DNA of 26,477 nucleotides from Chloroflexaceae bacterium UBA1466 (lineage in GTDB: Bacteria; Chloroflexota; Chloroflexia; Chloroflexales; Chloroflexaceae), in NCBI GenBank assembly GCA_002325605.1, contig DCSM01000009.1, positions 1,649-28,125 of the forward strand. Direction: 5' to 3'. This document shows, in pieces, positions 22,664 to 26,477 of the stretch. A program made the translations under genes and the position numbers. The notes beneath the pieces were generated by a model that did not search any database, had not been told where the DNA came from, and saw nothing but the letters and a program-made list of their open reading frames with translations. Numbering within the stretch: the stretch's first letter is position 1; each line of letters opens with the position of its first letter.

Positions 22664-24034
22664 ATGAAGCAGCTTGGTGGCTGGCGACAAGTAATCCAGG
22701 GGCTTTTGAGTTTGCTGGGGCTTCTCCTTTGGGCTACGGGTTGTGGCTCTACTGCCAGCCCTCCCAAAGTTACTCTCTCACCTACCACCACTCCCGTTGG
22801 TAGAATAGAGAGCATTCGCCCGAATGCTCCTTCCCTTAGCCGCATCGAAAACACCCGCCCTCCTACTTCACCCGTAGCCCAAGCATCTGCCTTGCAGCCC
22901 AACCAAGCTTTGCCTTCCTCCCAAAGCGAAATCCTTTTCCTGCGGGCCGGCAACCTCCAAGCCTACGGGTTTGAGACGGCTACTGAACGCCAAATCGCTT
23001 CCGCTGTCCACGAGTTTGCGCCGTCCCCTGATGGCCACGAACTCGCTTTGATTCGGGGGAAGGAAGGCTCCCGTGAGGTCTGGTTGATAGACCGCGACGG
23101 GCAGAATCTGCGGCTCCTCACGAGCAATTCACGGGCCGAATCAAAACTGACTTGGGCGGCGGATGGCCTTAGGCTGGCCTATAGCTCGGCCCAAGTCGAT
23201 CCCCCTAAGCTCCCGACCTGGGAGAGTTGGAGTCGGTGGTGCGGCACGAGTGAAATCTACCTCTTAAACCTGCCTTCGCATGAGGAAAAGTCTTTAGCTG
23301 CGGGTTGTATGCCCGCCTTTTCCCCCGACGGCAAACGCCTCGCTTTTACCACGCCCCCAGAAACCACCGGTGAGCCTGGGGGCCAGGTTAAGAATAAGAC
23401 GAATGCCATTCGCCTGGTCAACAGCAAGGGCCAAAACGGTTGGAACTTGGCTACCGCAGGACAAACTGAGGGGGAAGATGGGCGCTTGGTCTACGCTCCC
23501 GTCTGGTCGCCTGATGGCTTGCAAATTGTTTATCAGCGCTTTCGCGGCTACCAAGTCTTGGTTGACCTCAACCTGACTGAGCGCCGCGACTCGGTTGGCA
23601 AAACCCCGGCCAAGCTCCTGGGGACTGGGCTGGGCTGGATGTTGCCGCCCGTCTTCGCGCCTGACGGGGAGCGGTTGGGGCTGGTCGCCTACAATGATGG
23701 CAATGCGCGAGGCGTTAAGGGCTATGAGATGTGGGCCGCAGAAGTTTTGAAGCTGGGCGAACAGGGGTCAGTCTCCTTGCCTGAAGGCTCCTTGGAGGCC
23801 GATGCAGTTTTGCAACAGCACCTCAACCGCGTAACGGCATTAGCCTGGTCGCCCGATAGCAAAGCATTAGTTGTCGCCTTACCCAAAGGCTGGCAGCCTG
23901 GCATCCCTCCTGCTGCTACGCCTTACGAAGCCGTTACTCCTGGCGAGTTGTGGCTCTGGCAGCCTGCCAAAATGCCCACCAAACGCCTCGTCGAAGGGGT
24001 GGATTATGCCTCACCTTTGGTCTGGTTGCCCTAA
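22664..24034 (+). CDS. Lipoprotein with TolB/PD40-type beta-propeller repeats
   Basis: A hydrophobic signal ends in a lipobox-like LLWATGC (C27), suggesting a lipid-anchored protein outside the membrane. A Thr/Pro/Ser-rich linker to about residue 90 follows. Then come several PD40/WD40-like blades marked by APSPDGHELAL, AFSPDGKRLAF, WSPDGLQIVY, FAPDGERLGLV and WSPDSKALVV. The lipobox has Ala instead of Leu at -3, so anchoring is probable rather than certain. The ATG follows the acyl-CoA synthetase stop directly, and GGGGGAG at the end of that gene acts as ribosome binding site. It probably binds a partner or polysaccharide; no enzymatic motif is seen. Confidence 0.85.
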   Translation: MKQLGGWRQVIQGLLSLLGLLLWATGCGSTASPPKVTLSPTTTPVGRIESIRPNAPSLSRIENTRPPTSPVAQASALQPNQALPSSQSEILFLRAGNLQAYGFETATERQIASAVHEFAPSPDGHELALIRGKEGSREVWLIDRDGQNLRLLTSNSRAESKLTWAADGLRLAYSSAQVDPPKLPTWESWSRWCGTSEIYLLNLPSHEEKSLAAGCMPAFSPDGKRLAFTTPPETTGEPGGQVKNKTNAIRLVNSKGQNGWNLATAGQTEGEDGRLVYAPVWSPDGLQIVYQRFRGYQVLVDLNLTERRDSVGKTPAKLLGTGLGWMLPPVFAPDGERLGLVAYNDGNARGVKGYEMWAAEVLKLGEQGSVSLPEGSLEADAVLQQHLNRVTALAWSPDSKALVVALPKGWQPGIPPAATPYEAVTPGELWLWQPAKMPTKRLVEGVDYASPLVWLP

Positions 24035-24123
24035 TGCTCTTTACCCCAACTCCTGTGCATTCTTAGTGTACAAATGAAGGTTTTTATCCTCAGCACTGGT
24101 GCTGTGCGCTTCCCCATTTTTTC

Positions 24124-24132
24124 TGGTACAAT
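24124..24132 (+). promoter_or_regulatory. Extended -10 promoter of the ppa-ybeY operon
   Basis: TGG directly before TACAAT (24127-24132) forms an extended -10 element, about 68 bases before the ppa start. The -35 region is poor, which is usual for extended -10 promoters. Confidence 0.45.
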
Positions 24133-24199
24133 ATGCCCGCCTGCCCGCTTCTGCTGGGTAGCATTGCTTCCGTTTTCGACCTTGAAATGAGGTTTTCTG

Positions 24200-24751
24200 A
24201 TGTTCAATTTGTGGCACGAATTAGACCCTGGGCCCAACGTTCCCGATGTGATTCATACGATTGTCGAAATTCCTAAAGGTTCCCGGAACAAGTACGAATT
24301 CCATAAGTCGAGTGGGGCCTTTAAGCTAGACCGCGTTCTCTACTCACCCGTTCACTACCCTGGCGACTACGGTTTTATTCCCCAGACCTATTACAGCGAT
24401 GGTGATCCGCTCGATGTCCTCGTGATGACCAATTTGCCCACATTCACGGGCTGTATTGTCGAGGCGCGACCTATTGGGATGTTCCGCATGATGGACAAAG
24501 GGGAGGGCGATGATAAGGTCTTAGCCGTCCTGCATTATGACCCGTTCTTTAGCGATTATAAGGATTACACCGAGCTTCCTTCGCATTATCTCAAGGAGGT
24601 GGAACACTTCTTTACGGTCTACAAGGACTTGGAAGGTACGCGGGTGGAGCCTGTTGGGTGGGAGGATGCGAACTACGCAAAAGAGCGCATCTTATTTGCC
24701 GTCAATCACTATTGGGATATGCGGGCTGGGCGGCTGCCAAAGAAGGTCTAA
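24200..24751 (+). CDS. ppa: Inorganic pyrophosphatase (family I)
   Basis: This cytoplasmic enzyme hydrolyses pyrophosphate to phosphate. The signature DGDPLDVLV (D67, D69, D72) that binds the metal ions, the N-terminal VEIPKGSRNKYE and the HYPGDYGFIPQT segment are all conserved. The 183-aa length is normal. TGAGGT lies a few bases before the ATG. The stop codon is in the first copy of an 11-base tandem duplication that also makes the ribosome binding site of ybeY. Confidence 0.97.
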   Translation: MFNLWHELDPGPNVPDVIHTIVEIPKGSRNKYEFHKSSGAFKLDRVLYSPVHYPGDYGFIPQTYYSDGDPLDVLVMTNLPTFTGCIVEARPIGMFRMMDKGEGDDKVLAVLHYDPFFSDYKDYTELPSHYLKEVEHFFTVYKDLEGTRVEPVGWEDANYAKERILFAVNHYWDMRAGRLPKKV

Positions 24752-24760
24752 AGAAGGTCT
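24739..24760 (+). repeat. 11-base tandem duplication at the ppa-ybeY junction
   Basis: AAAGAAGGTCT occurs twice in direct succession (24739-24749 and 24750-24760). The first copy encodes the end of ppa (Lys-Lys-Val); its last base begins the TAA stop. The second copy supplies GAAGG (24753-24757), six bases before the GTG start of ybeY. Confidence 0.8.
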
Positions 24761-24763
24761 AAG

Positions 24764-25243
24764 GTGGCTGAGTTAGCGCTAGAGCTTACGGTCAATGAAC
24801 CTTTCCAAGCGTTAGTAGACGGGGCCCTGCTTGAGCAGACGGTCAAGGCGGTCTTAGCGCAAGAAGGGGTAAAGGGGGTGGTGGAGGTCAGCCTGCTGAT
24901 TACGGATGATGCAGAACTTCACGACCTCAATCGGACTTATCGGGGGGTTGATGCGCCAACGGATGTCCTTTCATTTGCGGACGATGATGCACCTGGGTCG
25001 TTCATTCTGCCGCCAGGAATGCCCCGTTACTTGGGCGACATTGCGATCTCGTATGAACGGGTAAGGGCGCAAGCTGCGGACTATGGACATTCCCCGCAAC
25101 GTGAATTGGCTTACTTGGTCACGCACGGGATGTTGCACCTTTTGGGCTACGACCATGAACAGGGGGAAGCAGAAGCGGCGGCGATGCGCGGGCTTGAGGA
25201 GCAGGTGATGACGGTGCTTGGACTTCCGCGTGTGGGAAGCTAA
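24764..25243 (+). CDS. ybeY: Endoribonuclease YbeY (rRNA maturation factor)
   Basis: YbeY is a zinc-dependent RNase for 16S rRNA maturation and ribosome quality control. The zinc motif HGMLHLLGYDH (H121, H125, H131) and the upstream TDVLSF and YLGDIAIS segments are diagnostic. The 159-aa length is normal. It starts at GTG 24764, with GAAGG six bases upstream. The following membrane protein gene starts five bases after its stop. Confidence 0.96.
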   Translation: MAELALELTVNEPFQALVDGALLEQTVKAVLAQEGVKGVVEVSLLITDDAELHDLNRTYRGVDAPTDVLSFADDDAPGSFILPPGMPRYLGDIAISYERVRAQAADYGHSPQRELAYLVTHGMLHLLGYDHEQGEAEAAAMRGLEEQVMTVLGLPRVGS

Positions 25244-25248
25244 CCTTG

Positions 25249-26477
25249 ATGAAACTAAAGTTAGGTTCTAGCTTTCTCTGGCTCTTCCCGCTCTTAGCTG
25301 GCCTGCTACTTTGGGGCCTTCCGCGTCTGTTGCCTCCGCCCGTGATCAACCTTGAGCTTGGGGTGAAGGGAAGCATCAATCCCCATGGTGAAGGTCGCAA
25401 TCTCTATAGCTTTCTTGGCTGGAACAGCCCGACGCTGGTGGGAGACCGCCAGGCCCGTCGGGCTGAATCTTTCGCCCGCTTCACCATTCCTTGGGCCTTT
25501 CGGTTGGGGAACCCGCTCCTCTTAGAGATCGTAGCCAGTAGCTGGGGCGTTACCGATTCAGTGCATTTGCGAGCCAATGAGCTTCAGCTTTCCCTCCCTA
25601 AAGGTGGCTGGCGAAGGTATCTAATCCAAATCCCTTATAAGGCATCAATCTATGAGCAAGACCTAGCTTTAGGTTGGCAAACAAAGGGGAAGTTAGGGCC
25701 GCTCGTGCAGAAGGTAACGTTGCGGGGGGCTTCTGCTGCGGGGGAGGGAGAAAGCGGAGGATGGCTAGGGTTGACGGTCTTGAGCATCCTAGCTTTAGAG
25801 CTAAAGCGGCCTTGGGGCAAGCGGTTCCTTTGGCTTACGCTGCTGCTAAGTAGCGCAATTCTAGGGAGGGTCTGCTATCAACCGCAACTCCTCCCGTGGG
25901 AAGCTTTAGTCGCGTTGGGGGGCTTTGGGGCAATCCTTTTGACCCGCTTTGTACCTCAGCTAACGCAGCGCTTCCTCCTTTGGTTTATGCTGCTTTGGCT
26001 CCTGCTGGCCCCGCAGATCCTTGGTACATGGATTCTCGATGATGCTTTCATCTCCTTCCGCTATGCCAAGAATTTTGTCGCAGGTCACGGTCTAAACTTC
26101 AACCCTGGAGAGGTTGTAGAAGGTTATACCAATTTCCTCTGGACGGTCATTATCGCAGGCTTAATGGCCCTGGGATGGGAACCGACTCTAGCGGCCCAAA
26201 TCCTTTGTAGTGGTCTCGCTCTCGCCACCGTCGTGCTAGTCTACCTTCTGGGAGAGGACTGGTGGCCGAGGCAACCTTGGAGTCTGCTTCCACCGCTCTT
26301 TCTGGCGGTTAATCCTGCATTTGTCCTCTATACGGCGCGGGGAAGCGGGATGGAAACGGCCCTTGTAACCTTCTTAACGCTAGGGGCCTTAGGGCTAATC
26401 GGGCGGATGAGGGACTGGCGAAGTGGAGGGTTAGCGGGAATCGCAGCGGCGGGGGTGATGCTAACAAGGCCTGATGG
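25249..26477 (+). CDS. GT-C type membrane glycosyltransferase, 3' partial
   Basis: The frame is open from ATG 25249 to the window end (409 codons, no stop). An N-terminal membrane helix is followed by a soluble beta-rich part (about 40-165), then a series of hydrophobic helices. The segment WILDDAFISFRYAKNF (Asp pair at about 264-265), then GHGLNFNPGE and VEGYTNFLWT, and further on GMETAL, matches a family of polyprenol-phosphate-sugar dependent GT-C transferases related to AftB-like and ArnT-like enzymes. The Asp pair in the first outer loop is the expected catalytic site. Sugar donor and acceptor are unknown. It follows ybeY by five bases and is probably co-transcribed with it. Confidence 0.82.
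   Translation, partial: MKLKLGSSFLWLFPLLAGLLLWGLPRLLPPPVINLELGVKGSINPHGEGRNLYSFLGWNSPTLVGDRQARRAESFARFTIPWAFRLGNPLLLEIVASSWGVTDSVHLRANELQLSLPKGGWRRYLIQIPYKASIYEQDLALGWQTKGKLGPLVQKVTLRGASAAGEGESGGWLGLTVLSILALELKRPWGKRFLWLTLLLSSAILGRVCYQPQLLPWEALVALGGFGAILLTRFVPQLTQRFLLWFMLLWLLLAPQILGTWILDDAFISFRYAKNFVAGHGLNFNPGEVVEGYTNFLWTVIIAGLMALGWEPTLAAQILCSGLALATVVLVYLLGEDWWPRQPWSLLPPLFLAVNPAFVLYTARGSGMETALVTFLTLGALGLIGRMRDWRSGGLAGIAAAGVMLTRPD

Noticed and set aside
24090..24125. Terminator after the beta-propeller lipoprotein gene
   Set aside because: A short CAGCAC/GTGCTG hairpin has only a 2-base loop and the T-run begins more than 10 bases later, so support is too weak.

Overview
The window looks like chromosomal DNA of a free-living bacterium, most likely a member of the Chloroflexota or a neighbouring phylum. 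This is an inference from gene content and protein style, not from a marker gene. Moderate-GC housekeeping genes (gatA, rplS, rnhB, Sua5/YrdC, mrp, ppa, ybeY) alternate with two visibly AT-richer defence-type modules (about 2.6-5.4 kb and 17.3-20.1 kb) that look acquired.

Layout, left to right. (1) 1-1359: 3' part of gatA, ending at a bidirectional hairpin terminator. (2) 1435-5398, minus strand: a restriction/defence-like island. A second DNA methyltransferase with its own promoter is followed by a three-gene operon: a DUF262 protein, a HEPN-type putative RNase, and a full-length CcrM/HinfI-type methyltransferase expected to act on GANTC. No ordinary restriction endonuclease is visible. (3) 5570-10992, plus strand: a membrane-linked group 1 [NiFe] uptake hydrogenase operon (Tat-exported small subunit, large subunit, cytochrome b, maturation protease, HypA, HypB). 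It is interrupted before the protease by three copies of a palindromic repeat. HypC, HypD, HypE and HypF are not here. (4) 11253-15908, minus strand: seven collinear genes headed by rplS (rplS, SAM methyltransferase, rnhB, an unrecognised protein, a membrane protein, Sua5/YrdC, UPF0104-type flippase-like protein), probably one main transcript. (5) 16021-17118, minus strand: Mrp/ApbC-type P-loop protein. (6) 17292-20059, minus strand: a NurA nuclease plus HerA translocase pair. (7) 20332-24034, plus strand: alpha/beta hydrolase, acyl-CoA synthetase and a beta-propeller lipoprotein. (8) 24200-26477, plus strand: inorganic pyrophosphatase, YbeY and the start of a GT-C type membrane glycosyltransferase cut off by the window end.

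How the parts work together. The hydrogenase genes would oxidise H2 outside the membrane and pass electrons through the cytochrome b to quinone, with the protease, HypA and HypB serving nickel-site assembly. An aligned cysteine ligand of the proximal Fe-S cluster is replaced by asparagine. The CcrM-type enzyme would methylate GANTC sites. Two such sites bracket the hydrogenase promoter and six lie in the repeat region inside the operon, which raises a testable link between methylation and hydrogenase expression. The DUF262-HEPN-GANTC methyltransferase operon and the NurA-HerA pair are the best candidates for anti-phage systems.

No tRNA, rRNA, CRISPR array or complete insertion sequence was seen. 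The only gene-free stretch over 300 bases is 9193-9498, filled mostly by the repeats.
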